A program made the translations under genes and the position numbers. The notes beneath the pieces were generated by a model, which saw nothing but the letters and a program-made list of their open reading frames with translations, searched no databases and had not been told where the DNA came from. From Kentomonas sorsogonicus (Eukaryota > Euglenozoa > Kinetoplastea > Trypanosomatida > Trypanosomatidae), in contig JAQOSZ010000302.1 of the NCBI GenBank assembly GCA_030347455.1, forward strand, positions 895,518-959,517: a DNA stretch of 64,000 nucleotides, written 5' to 3'. Shown here in pieces: positions 55,217 through 64,000 of the stretch. The first letter of the stretch is position 1, and the number at the start of each line of letters is the position of its first letter.

Positions 55217-56023
55217 GATGAAGATACTGTCAGGGGTGGTGGTGAATGGGTTGGCGGGTTAATCAAATAGATGTTTTTTGAATGATTTTTTTTTTTGTTT
55301 TTAAAGAGGAGACTTTTTTTTTTTAATTATTATTTGGTTGGAAGTTTTTGTTTCTCTTACAAGCTCGTTTTTTTTTCGTTTGTTTTGTTATATTCTTCTG
55401 CGATTGCGGGGGTTTTCGACACGGATTCTTTCGATTTACAATACAAACAGGAAATCGAGAGTGAGTTGTGTCGCGGCGCTTAAGAAGATACAAGAAGCAC
55501 AGAGACGAAAAAAAAAGAAAGAAAGAAAGCTAAATGGGGTGGTTTAACTAAAACACAGATAATTCTGAAGGAAAGGAGGATTTTTTTAAAGGAGAGATGG
55601 AGGGGGGGGGGGAGGTAGAGAAGAAGAGCGGTAACGGATTTAAAAGCAAGTAAATGTGAAAGTCTGGGTGTTCGTGCAGGAGTACATACATGTACGCATC
55701 TACAAAAAAAAAAAAAAAAAAAAAGCACACTATAAAAGAAAAATCAGACACAAATATTTGCAATATTTATTGTTAACGTAAACGGATTCATCGGGACCGT
55801 TGTTTCATGATTCAGCAATGTATAAAGTAAAAAAAAAAAAAAGGAAGAAGCATGAAGCATGAAGCATGAAGCATGAAGCATGAAGCATGAAGAAGCATGA
55901 AGATCAGAAAGAAAAAAAATATATATCCTTCTTTCGTTATTCTTCACCCCTCTGTTTTGATGGCCTCACGGGCTGCCCTGGCTTGCACTTCCCCTCGCTG
56001 CCGTCCACCCCCCCCCCCCCCTG
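55217..56023. other. Intergenic region with T/A runs and heptamer repeat
   Basis: Leader of DHH1 and 3' flank of the 56024 gene. Contains T and A runs (an A run of about 21 near 55703-55723), the CATGAAG tandem repeat, and a C run of 14 (56008-56021) two bases after the stop codon of the next gene. Confidence 0.6.
55851..55902. repeat. CATGAAG heptamer tandem repeat
   Basis: Six perfect CATGAAG units (55851-55892), three bases AAG, then a seventh unit (55896-55902). It lies about 120 bases from the stop of the 56024 gene, in its 3' UTR or in the spacer. Confidence 0.9.
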
Positions 56024-57956
56024 TCACTGCACGGCGACGCCTTTGGTGAAGTCGAGCTCAAAGTCGCCCATGACGAGGCGCGTCGCGTGCAAAAAGACAT
56101 CGATGTGGAACTTGCCGGCCTTGCGCTTCAGCACCGGCCCCGCCACCGCCACGCCGGCCGCGACGGTGCCGTCGGGGCTGCGCTTGGCGGCCTGCTTGAC
56201 GAAGAGGGGGTGGCGCTGGCCGAGGGAGAGGTGCACGCCCCACTGCCGCTCGAAGGACGTCACGTCGCTGACGACGTGCGCCTTGCCCACAAAGGGGTTC
56301 AGCCCGAGGCCGAGCTCGCGCACGCAGCACGCGCCGCCCTCCGCCTGCCGCACCAGCTCCACGAGGTCGACGAACTCCTGCGGGGCGCCGGCGCCGACCT
56401 CCGTCACGACGCCGCCGGCGATGGTGAGGGTGAAGGGGCGCGGCGCGGCCATGGCGACAAGCTTGCGCAGGTCGGGGTACGCGAAGACGCTGCACGTGCC
56501 GCTCAGCCGCGACAGGTCAAAGGACTCGCTGATGACCTCCCCACAGGAAGGTGCCGCCGATGCTCGTGTTGATCGCCGCCCCGCGCACCCGCCGCGCCGC
56601 GCCGCCGTCGTCGTCGTCGTCGTCGTCGCTGTCGGCGCGCTGCCGCTTCTTGTTGGGCCTCTCGCCGGCCGCGCGCAGCGCCGCCAGGTACTCCTTCTTC
56701 TTCATGCGGCCGCGCGGCGGCGGCGGCGGGGGTGGTGGGCGTGTCTGCAGGCGTGTCCGCCCCGGGGAGGCGGCCGCGGCAGCCGCCGGGGGCTCCTCGC
56801 AGGGGAAGAGCGCGCGGTGCGAGTGGACGTCGTTGCGGTCGGCGCGCTCGCTGGCGGCGTAGTAGCCCGTGTTGAGCAGGCAGTCCTCCATCCCGCCGGA
56901 GTACCGCAGGCACTGCCCCTCCGCCTCGCACAGGATCTGCAGCTCCGCGCCAACGCCGGCCACCCGCCGCCGCCGCCGCTGCTGCTGCGCCTCCTCCGCC
57001 GTCGCGGCCGCCCCCTCCTCCTCCCCCGCCGGCGCCAGCGCCTCGCCGCGCCACCGCAGCGCGCCGGCCTCGAAGAGCGACCACACCTCCGGCGCCGCGA
57101 GCGCCCTGGCGAAGGCCGCCGGCGGCTGCGAGGCGGCGTGCGGGTCGTCGTCCTCGTAGCGCCACGAGAGCTGGTCGATGGACTCGGCGATGGCGCGCCC
57201 GAGGCACTCGGCGACGCCCGGGGGGAAGGCGCAGCTGCGCGCGTAGCTGAAGACCTCGTCGTTTGCCAGCGCTGCCTCCTCCTGCCCGGCGGCCGCGAGC
57301 GCGTCGGCGGCGGCGCTCATGCACTCGAGGTGGCAGTGCTCCGCGACGCGCATGCCGAGGTCGAAGAGCGTCAGCCGCAGGCGGTAGCGCCGCATCTCGT
57401 TCTGGAAGGCGTTGCGCTGGATGAGCACAAAGGCGAGCATCTCGCGCGCGGGGCCGGCCAGCAGCGCCTCCGCCGACACGGCCGCCGCCGCGTCTTGGGG
57501 GAACGGCGCGAGGTACTTGCCGACGCGCGCCAGACACGCGTCGAAGCGCTCGCGGGCGGCAGCCGACTCGCCGCCGGTGCCGCACTGGCGCAGCAGCCAC
57601 CGCAGCGCGCGCACGTCCTCCAAAAAGGTGTCCGCCTCAAAGGGGACGATAGAGTAGGAGAGGGCGCTGCCGGTGCCGAGGCCCCCGGCCCCGCACGGCG
57701 TCTCGGCGGTCGGCGGGTTCAGCGGAATAAAGAGCGGCGCGGCGGGGCCGGCTGCCGGGGCGGCTGCGCCGTTGCCGGACAGCTCGCGCAGCACCTGCCG
57801 GTAGCCCTCCACGAGCACCTTCTGCTGCACGCACGGGCACCGGTCGACGACGACCATCACGTGCGGGACGGCGCCGCGCAGCTGCTGCACGCGGAGGGAC
57901 TGGCACAGCAGCGTGCGCGCGCAGTCGCGGGCCGCCTGCAAGGTCGCTGCCGCCAT
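56024..57956 (-). CDS. Protein with M29 aminopeptidase/NicX-like C-terminal domain and one frame change
   Basis: Starts at ATG 57956 (MAAATLQAARDCARTLLCQS); about 644 codons to TGA at 56024. Near 56540, in a G run of four, one base seems to be extra; skipping it joins GGTFLWE to VISESFDLSRLSGTCSVFAY. The N-terminal 360 residues are mostly helical and unrecognised, followed by Arg/Gln and Pro runs and a nuclear-signal-like KKKEYLAALRAAGERPNKKR. The last 170 residues contain CVRELGLGLNPFVGKAHVVS, ERQWGVHLSLGQRHPLF and GKFHIDVFLHATRLV, an order of motifs like the metal site of M29 aminopeptidases and 2,5-dihydroxypyridine dioxygenase (ELGIGLNP, GTVHIALG, HxD). The assignment is from recalled motifs only; enzymatic activity is not established. 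Confidence 0.65.
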
Positions 57957-57990
57957 CCTACTAGTGTGTGTGATTGTGTTTTTTTTTTTT

Positions 57991-58018
57991 GTTTGTTTGT
58001 TTGTTTGTTTGTTTGTTT
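57991..58018. repeat. GTTT tetranucleotide microsatellite
   Basis: Seven perfect GTTT units after a T run. On the mRNA strand this reads AAAC, so it is not a pyrimidine tract. Confidence 0.9.
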
Positions 58019-58312
58019 CTTTTAAGTATGTTGATTTTTCAATTGTGAATGCACGAAATGCGATGCTCGATCACTGGGAGAAAAGGGGGAGAGGGGGGGG
58101 GGGGGAGCAGGAGAAGAGGGGAGCGCAAAGGTGGAAAGCAAATGGGAACTGTTGTGCACATCCGCTGCCTGAGTTGCGTCATCCATAATAGTTCGCTCCT
58201 TATACTCTGGAATTTGTGAAGCATGCATGTGACGGAACACACTGGCGCGAAGTCATGCGCTGTGATTCACGGAGAGCGCAGACGAAGGCAGAAGATTTGT
58301 GATAAAGTCCAA

Positions 58313-58334
58313 GTGTGTGTGTGTGTGTGTGTGT
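58313..58334. repeat. GT dinucleotide microsatellite at the 3' end of the methyltransferase-like gene
   Basis: Eleven GT units, two bases beyond the stop codon (58337-58339). Confidence 0.9.
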
Positions 58335-58336
58335 GC

Positions 58337-59698
58337 TCACCACCAGCGCCACCAGAGCGGGTAGTGGCTCGCGAGGTCGTACGGGAGGTGGAAGGCGGCG
58401 CTCAGGTCGCGCGCCGCGCGGTAGAAGTGGCGGTGCGCCATCGCCGGCGCGTCGGCGGTCTCGAGGCGGCGCCCGTAGTTCTTGCGGCCGAGCACGACGA
58501 CGTTGGAGGAGGCGGGCGCGGGGATGACAAAGACGTTGGTGGGGCCGAAGACGCGGCGGCAGACGCCGACGAAGGCGTCGTTGCGCTCGCAGACGTTGAA
58601 GGCGGCGACGCCGTAGCCGGAGAGCGCGGCGTGGCACTGGCCGACAAAGGCGGGCGACTGGAAGCGCTCGGGGGTCTCGCTGCCGACGAAAATGTCCACA
58701 AACAGCACGTCGATCGCCTTCCTGGCGGGGGGCGCGCTGTCGCCCTCCAGGGAAATGACCGTCCCTCTCTGCTGCAGAGGCGGCGGCTGCTGCTGGTGGT
58801 GCTGCGCGAGGAAGTCGGCGGCGTCCTGCACGTGGTAGGCGACGCGCTCGGGGTGCACCGCGCGGCGGCGGAGGCCGAGCTGCTCCTCGGCCGCGGCGAA
58901 GACGGCCGGCTCGACGTCGACGAGGTGCATCGTGTCGATGACGCGCGAGAAGTAGTGCTGCAGGAACTGCGGCAGCGCGCCGGCGCCGACGCCGAGGACG
59001 GCGACGTTGAGGGTGGTGACGGTGGCGGGCACGAGCAGCAGCGCGCTGAGCATCACGCGCAGGTACGGCGCGCCCAGGTAGGTCGGGTCCGCGTCGCAGT
59101 TCATGTCGACGAGGCGCGAGTGCGGGCTGCAGCGCACCAGCGACTGGTGCGTCGCCGCGTCGGCCAGCGCGCGCAGGGCGCCCCGCTCGGCGTCCGGCGT
59201 CGACCCCCGCAGCACCAGCGCCGAGTACTTGGCGCACCCGCGCGGCCACGACGCGGCCGCCAGCGCCGGCGCCGCCTCCTCGCCGCCGCCCCCTTCGCGC
59301 ACGCGGTATATCGGCTGACGCATCTCGCGCGCCGACAGCGGCGGCGGCTCGTTGGAGAAGAGACGCGCAAACGCCTCCGCGCGGCCCCGCAGCGTCGCCG
59401 CCCGCCGCGCCTCCGCAGCCTCCGCCGCCTCCGCCTCCGCCGCGCCGCCGTCGGCGCTGTCGGCCGCGCCGGTGCGCACGTAGTAGTTCTTGACGGCCAC
59501 CTCGAAGCCGGGGAAGGCCTCGCACGGGTACACGGCGCGCGTCTCCGTCTTGACGACCGCGCCCGAGTCGAAGAGCGGCACGGCGTGCCGGCGCTCGCGG
59601 ACGGCGCTGTACACGCTCACACCGGCGGCCCCCACGCCGCACGCGATGACGCCGCCCAGCAGGTAGCCCCGCGTCGCCAGGTGCATCAGATACGACAT
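58337..59698 (-). CDS. Membrane-anchored spermidine-synthase-like methyltransferase
   Basis: 453 residues from ATG 59698. Residues 11-30 (GYLLGGVIACGVGAAGVSVY) form one hydrophobic segment, suggesting a membrane anchor. The C-terminal half has the class I nucleotide-binding fold: VAVLGVGAGALPQFLQHYF (motif I, 233-250), an acidic end of the second strand in HLVDVEPAVFAAAEEQLGL (Asp261), QDAADFL (Asp292) and IDVLFVDIFVGSE (Asp331-335). The layout matches the spermidine synthase/METTL13-like group, but the motif I GVGAG and lack of obvious aminopropyltransferase motifs argue for an AdoMet-dependent methyltransferase. Substrate unknown. A G run of 16 lies 32-47 nt before the ATG. Frame intact. 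Confidence 0.82.
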   Translation of the reverse strand: MSYLMHLATRGYLLGGVIACGVGAAGVSVYSAVRERRHAVPLFDSGAVVKTETRAVYPCEAFPGFEVAVKNYYVRTGAADSADGGAAEAEAAEAAEARRAATLRGRAEAFARLFSNEPPPLSAREMRQPIYRVREGGGGEEAAPALAAASWPRGCAKYSALVLRGSTPDAERGALRALADAATHQSLVRCSPHSRLVDMNCDADPTYLGAPYLRVMLSALLLVPATVTTLNVAVLGVGAGALPQFLQHYFSRVIDTMHLVDVEPAVFAAAEEQLGLRRRAVHPERVAYHVQDAADFLAQHHQQQPPPLQQRGTVISLEGDSAPPARKAIDVLFVDIFVGSETPERFQSPAFVGQCHAALSGYGVAAFNVCERNDAFVGVCRRVFGPTNVFVIPAPASSNVVVLGRKNYGRRLETADAPAMAHRHFYRAARDLSAAFHLPYDLASHYPLWWRWW

Positions 59699-60103
59699 GG
59701 CTCAGTACGGGGCGGAGTGGAGTGTGTGTGGGGGGGGGGGGGGGGCACTCTCTGTACGGAGTCGTGTCGTGTGTGTTCCGCTATGGAGTCTGCCGATGGT
59801 GGTGTTGTTTTTGTTGGTAGAGGCGGAGTGAGGGTGGGTGAAGGGTGAAACGGCACTGATTAAGTGTATGCAAGCGTGCGTGCAGCGTTGAAGCCATTCA
59901 CCTGGTGAAATAATTGTGGTGAAGAAGAAAAAGGTGGCCATCTCGCAAAGGCAGCGCAGGTTTTATCATCTCTTTGTGGGTATTTGTTAGGTAGCGATAA
60001 TATTTTTGGGTCACGTAGCTCGGAAAGACTGTAGAGTAAGTGAATGAGAAGGCGCTCTGCGTTGGGAGGAGCGCTGCTGTCCACCCCTACCCCCTCATCA
60101 CCT
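59699..60103. other. Intergenic region with G run 59730-59745
   Basis: Leader of the methyltransferase-like gene and 3' flank of the KDSR gene. The 16-base G run is preceded by a GT run. No gene supported. Confidence 0.6.
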
Positions 60104-61114
60104 TTAGACCGCCTTCTTCGTCTTCTCCTTGCTGCGCACGCGTTGCACAATGCCGTAGTGAATCTTCGAGAAAACGGCGAGGCCGAGGCGCAGCGGGCCG
60201 CCGGCGACGGTCTGGGCAAGGAGGGCGGCGGTGCTGGTGGCGGGCTCGAGGCCGGCGGAGCCCATGTTGACCAGCATCCCGTCGCTGCCGAGGGTGATGT
60301 CGAAGGTGTAGCGCTCGATGCCGGCGACCATCGCGGCGGCCATGTCCGCGGCCGAGAAGGGCGTCGCGCCGCCGAATGCCGAGATGGCGGCGCACTCGGG
60401 GGACTTGACCTCGTTCTCGTGCGCGTAGCCGGGGGTCTCGACGTCCGGGGGGCTCGCGACCTGCGCCCGCACGCCCAGGCACGCGTTCTCCATGTCGAGG
60501 CTGTGCGCGAAGGCGCGGACGCCGGCCTTGGTGGCGGCGTAGAGCGTGTACCCCGCGATGGGCGCGCGCGCGACGAGGCTGCTGGTGTACACGACGCGCC
60601 CGCGACCGGCGGCGACCATGCGCGGCAGCAGCGCCCACGTGAGGTGCAGGCAGCCGAAGTAGTTAACGTCCATCATCTGCCGCGCCTGCGCCGGCGGCGA
60701 GTCGAGGAAGCGCGCGGGGTGCGCGAAGCCGGCGTTGCAGATGAGGAGGTCGAAGTACTCGCCGGGCGGCAGGAAGTCGCGCTCGAGCGCCGCCACCGCC
60801 GCGCGCACCGACGCCTCGTCGGCCACGTCCATGACGGCGTAGCGCAGGCGCGTCTCGCAGGCGGGGGTGGCCGCGCGCACCGCCTCCAGCTCGGCCAGCG
60901 CCGCGCGCAGCTGGTCCTCCCGCCGCGCCGCCACCACCACCGCCCGCGCGCGCCGCCGCACCAGCTGCTTCGCCGTCTCCAGGCCGATGCCGACGCTGCC
61001 GCCGGTCAGCAGCACGTTGCTCGCGCGCAGGTCCCAGCGGGGCACGCGCTGCGTCGCCCACCACGCCGCGCCGACAACCGCCGACAGCGCCACCAGCGCA
61101 ATCGTCAGCCACAT
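60104..61114 (-). CDS. KDSR: 3-ketodihydrosphingosine reductase (KDSR/TSC10)
   Basis: 336 residues from ATG 61114 (MWLTIALVALSAVVGAAWWA). The N-terminal hydrophobic segment (2-20) is an ER membrane anchor as in KDSR. The SDR fold is clear: TGGSVGIG (37-44) binds NADPH, NAG at 127-129, Ser178/179, and catalytic YAATK (Tyr192, Lys196). The family-typical stretch SPPDVETPGYAHENEVKSPE follows at about 221-240. A second hydrophobic stretch near the C-terminus and a basic tail (KEKTKKAV) fit the orthologue. The enzyme reduces 3-ketodihydrosphingosine to dihydrosphingosine, the second step of sphingolipid synthesis, which kinetoplastids need for inositol phosphorylceramide. Start and length agree with the family. 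Confidence 0.95.
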   Translation of the reverse strand: MWLTIALVALSAVVGAAWWATQRVPRWDLRASNVLLTGGSVGIGLETAKQLVRRRARAVVVAARREDQLRAALAELEAVRAATPACETRLRYAVMDVADEASVRAAVAALERDFLPPGEYFDLLICNAGFAHPARFLDSPPAQARQMMDVNYFGCLHLTWALLPRMVAAGRGRVVYTSSLVARAPIAGYTLYAATKAGVRAFAHSLDMENACLGVRAQVASPPDVETPGYAHENEVKSPECAAISAFGGATPFSAADMAAAMVAGIERYTFDITLGSDGMLVNMGSAGLEPATSTAALLAQTVAGGPLRLGLAVFSKIHYGIVQRVRSKEKTKKAV

Positions 61115-64000
61115 GGGGGAGGGGAGGGTGTCGATGTCGGGCGAGAGTACGCGCGATAGTGTAGCTTTGAGTGTGCTGTTGTTGTTGTTGCTGCAGTGAT
61201 TGCCGCCCGGTGCAGCGAGAAAGGTGGTTTGTAGTGGTAGAGACGGAGTGTGGCGGTGATAGAGAGCATTCCCTAAAAGTGTTAACGGGCAAACAGAAAG
61301 AGAAAGGGAAACCGTCTGTCAGATCAGACAGCAGAGTGAACCCCTGACAGGCACTCCTGCACTCACCATTGAAAGCGTGACACCATTGTCGACGGGAGCA
61401 GCCGCTACTACATCGGCATGCACAAACTCACTTCAGCATACATGATAAGAATAATATTAATGAAATCAGGTCAGTTTGACATTAGAGACTGAAGATAACA
61501 GTCCCTTCGGCTACTTCTTTTTTTTTTCCTTTCTTCAATTATAATTGAGATATAGTGTCAACAACATAAAAAACACAGCAATTGGCTCTTGGGAAGATAA
61601 TCGTACAACGTCGTGCAAGGGAGTCAATAAGATTTTCCTCAAACAACAAGACAAAAAGAAGAGATAAATCATGGAAAAGGAAAAGTTGTGTTTTCTTTTT
61701 CTGAAATTAGGGGTAAAAACAGGAGAGTGAAAGTTCTTGATTTAAAAAAAAACAACAGGATTTAGAAGGAAGAAATTGAGGGGGGGGGGACACAAATACA
61801 AAACAAGGAAAGAAATGAAACGAAATTCTATTTTGATTCTGCCCGCTTTATATATTTTTAGTGAATAGTCGAGCATAGAAAACACGAGAGAGCAAAATAA
61901 AGCAAAAAAAAACAAAGAGGTGACCACAAACGAAGAAAATGATAATTAGAAAGAAGAAAAATGAAAATGAAATGAAAGTGCAAATAAAAAAAGCCTTTGA
62001 AGTTGGCGAAAAGCTTTGAAAAATGAATAGTAATATTATGTTTTTTTTTTTCTGTTTATTGTGCATCGAATACTTCGGCTTGGCAGCAAAGCGGATTTTT
62101 TACGTGCTGCAAGTGTCTATCCTCTTTTGTTTACACTTTCGATGCTAGCGCTAACGTTAGTGGTGTTTTTTTTTTCTGGCTCAGTGCATAGTTTCAATTA
62201 CCTGCTGAAACCTTCTTACCTCCACCCAGTGGACAGTTCTGCTTTGACGCCAACGTCGATGTGTGGAGTGAGTGCCCCCCTCCCCCCTTCTTTCTCTTTT
62301 CTCCCTCTTGTTATGGCTCATTTTTGTTTACTTTCCTCTGCGTCGTTTCCTAAGTCGGGAAGCGACGCAGTGAAGCCATTAGACGCCAGCTAACGTAGAG
62401 AGCACTCGAGAACTTCTTTCTCTTTCTCGCCGTCTCTAGTAGATGTGCGTACGCAGCATGCGAGGGATGAGAGCATCATACTAAGGGGGGGGGGAGGGGA
62501 AGAAGGAAAGAGGAAAAAAAGAAGGACGGAACCAAAAAGACACACACATTAAATTAACAAGAAATAAAAACGGAGAAAACAAAAGTGGTTTCGAAAACAA
62601 GAAAAAGAGAAGCAAATTAATACGAAAGCGAATTTCATGAACAACAAGAAGAGAGGGAAAAGTTGAGATGAATAAATGAGAGAGAGAGAGAGGAAACATA
62701 TAAAAATGTCAAAGAATGCAAAATAAAGAGAGAGAATTAAAAAAAATTAGAAATAGGAAACGAGCAAAAAAAAAAATTGTGTAGAAAGGCAAAAGGAAAA
62801 GAAATTGGGGAAACAAAAAAAAAAACAGAAAAAAAAGCAGCGTTGTGTTATGAAACAGTGTGAGATGGAAAGGAAAGTTAGAGTACGAGGGTTGGAAATG
62901 GGCATTACAGCAGAATCATCTTTCTTCTTTTGGATTCTTCTGCGTGTGTGATTTCCTTTTTTTTCTTCTAGTATTTCACGCCCTCTGCTCATGAATTTAA
63001 TCAAAATTATTTCCCTGTTCTGGTTCGTTAGCTGTTACCATTTATAATAACAGCTGCCAACAGCACAGGAGAGATGTCAGAGCATCATTGTGTGTTTGTG
63101 GGTTTCCTTCTTCTTTGCCACTGCTGACTTGCTTTTTTTGGGGGGGTGAGAAGCAACGCAAAGTGCGATCGTCTCATCTCGTGTAAGCATCATACATGTG
63201 CGCAACAGCGCGGAGGAGATACAAGAAAAAGGGGAAGAGCTGTACTGAATGAGAAAGTAGGAAAGGAAGAGTGCAGAGAAACATAAAGAAATGAAGAGGA
63301 GGGGAGGTGGAAAAGACAGTGTGCTGAGAGATATGACGTTCAGCACGGCTCGAGAGATTAGGGCAAAAAAGAGAGAGGTGGAGGGTTCGCTTGCTGAACA
63401 CGGGGACGAGTTTATGATGAGGGCTCATGAGAGCTCGGGGAAAACTAAGAAGAGAAAAACGGAGTAGATACATGAATGGGAGAGGGAAAAGAAGAAAAGA
63501 AACGAAAGAGTGGCAATATGACAAGCGGAGAGAAAGAGAATGGCAAAAAAAAAAAAACAGAAGGAAAGGAGTGAATAGTTGAAGAGGAAGAGGCTCAAAA
63601 GCTTCCTGGGCATTCAAAGAGAAAAACGATCGCAATCGGAGGGTAACATTGTGAGGCATAAGGGACTTGCGGAGAAGAAAAAAAAAAAAGAAGGCAGACG
63701 AACACGACGCAGGAGTTCGGAGGAGACGAGCGCAGTGGTTGAATATCAACTTCCTTCGCTTTCCCATCTTCCCGTCTTCCTGAAATGGGAAAAAAAGTAA
63801 TGGGAAAGAGAAGAAAAAAAAAAAAGAGAAAACTCAGCCGAATGGTGGTGGTTTTTGATGGCTCTAAACGCCGTCTGTTGTCCACTTTGCAGGACGTTTA
63901 ACTTCTCCCGACTTACGCATCCTAATGTATACGCTCCGTTGCGTCTATTATATATGCAGCTAGACCTGTTCAACTCCAGCCTTTTCTAAATAAATAAATA
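61115..64000. other. 2.9 kb region with no gene recognised
   Basis: Follows the last gene to the window end. Mostly A/G-rich on the plus strand, with pyrimidine-rich pockets (about 62040-62460, 62905-63000). A 110-codon frame on the plus strand at 62061-62393 opens with GTG, not ATG, and has no family character. It could be the upstream end of the transcription unit (a strand-switch or promoter region), which in kinetoplastids lacks sequence motifs, so this stays a guess. Confidence 0.5.

Larger units (their letters stand above)
57957..58336. other. Intergenic region with GTTT and GT repeats
   Basis: A GTTT microsatellite (57991-58018) begins 35 nt upstream of the ATG at 57956, a G run lies at 58093-58105, and a GT repeat (58313-58334) ends 2 nt past the stop of the next gene. 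No gene supported. Confidence 0.65.

Noticed and set aside
62061-62393. Small plus-strand gene of 110 codons
   Set aside because: It opens with GTG, has no family features and lies in low-complexity DNA; kept only as a weak observation.
1-64000. CRISPR array or prokaryotic operon
   Set aside because: No regular repeat-spacer pattern; gene content (eS1, eL20, DHH1, ESCRT-III, KDSR, SHIPPO) is eukaryotic.

Overview
This window looks like nuclear DNA of a kinetoplastid (trypanosomatid-type) protist. All 17 recognisable protein genes lie on the minus strand in one head-to-tail series, none needs an intron, and the gaps between them show the polypyrimidine/AG pattern (read on the minus strand) used for trans-splicing in a polycistronic transcription unit. 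DHH1, eL20 (L18a) and eS1 (S3a) resemble their kinetoplastid orthologues as I recall them. Coding DNA is very GC-rich and full of Ala, Gly, Ser, Gln and Asn runs, while the gaps are AT-rich, low-complexity and strongly purine-rich on the plus strand. The genus cannot be fixed from the sequence.

Layout in coordinate order (transcription runs right to left). 1-520: 5' part of a single-pass membrane protein cut by the window edge. 1036-10454: a giant protein of about 3,140 codons, possibly the central-pair protein PF6/SPAG17. 11229-11768: ribosomal protein eL20. 12085-13779: unrecognised protein. 14619-15287: ESCRT-III protein VPS60/CHMP5. 16148-25611: giant EF-hand/WD40 protein, probably axonemal. 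26245-29247: phosphatidylinositol phosphate kinase. 30060-34469: large protein kinase with EF-hand-like and KA1-like regions. 35663-36580: low-complexity coiled-coil protein. 36894-38521: arrestin-like protein. 39328-41034: SHIPPO (PGPGxY) repeat protein. 41692-42486 and 42990-43781: two nearly identical eS1 genes. 44207-45712: WD40-like protein. 46853-47584: protein with a C-terminal RIIa/Dpy-30-like motif. 49092-50728: thioredoxin-fold protein. 54002-55216: DHH1 helicase. 56024-57956: protein with an M29/NicX-like C-terminus. 58337-59698: membrane-anchored spermidine-synthase-like methyltransferase. 60104-61114: 3-ketodihydrosphingosine reductase. Two long gene-free stretches (50729-54001 and 61115-64000) are candidates for transcription start or stop regions.

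The genes share no single pathway, as expected for a kinetoplastid unit. Themes are the flagellar axoneme (two giant proteins and the SHIPPO protein), lipid and membrane traffic (PIPK, KDSR, VPS60, arrestin-like), and translation and mRNA control (eL20, two eS1, DHH1).

The strangest feature is ten apparent reading-frame changes in five genes, six of them in the WD40/EF-hand gene, nearly all in short homopolymers or GC-rich repeats. Sequencing or assembly indels are the likeliest cause. Other points worth following are a roughly 245-residue insert inside the kinase fold of the 30-34 kb gene, poly-C tracts of 11-20 nt just upstream of several start codons, the near-identical eS1 pair with unrelated flanks, and pockets where the purine/pyrimidine strand bias flips. 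No transposon, CRISPR array, tRNA, rRNA or virus-like element was found.
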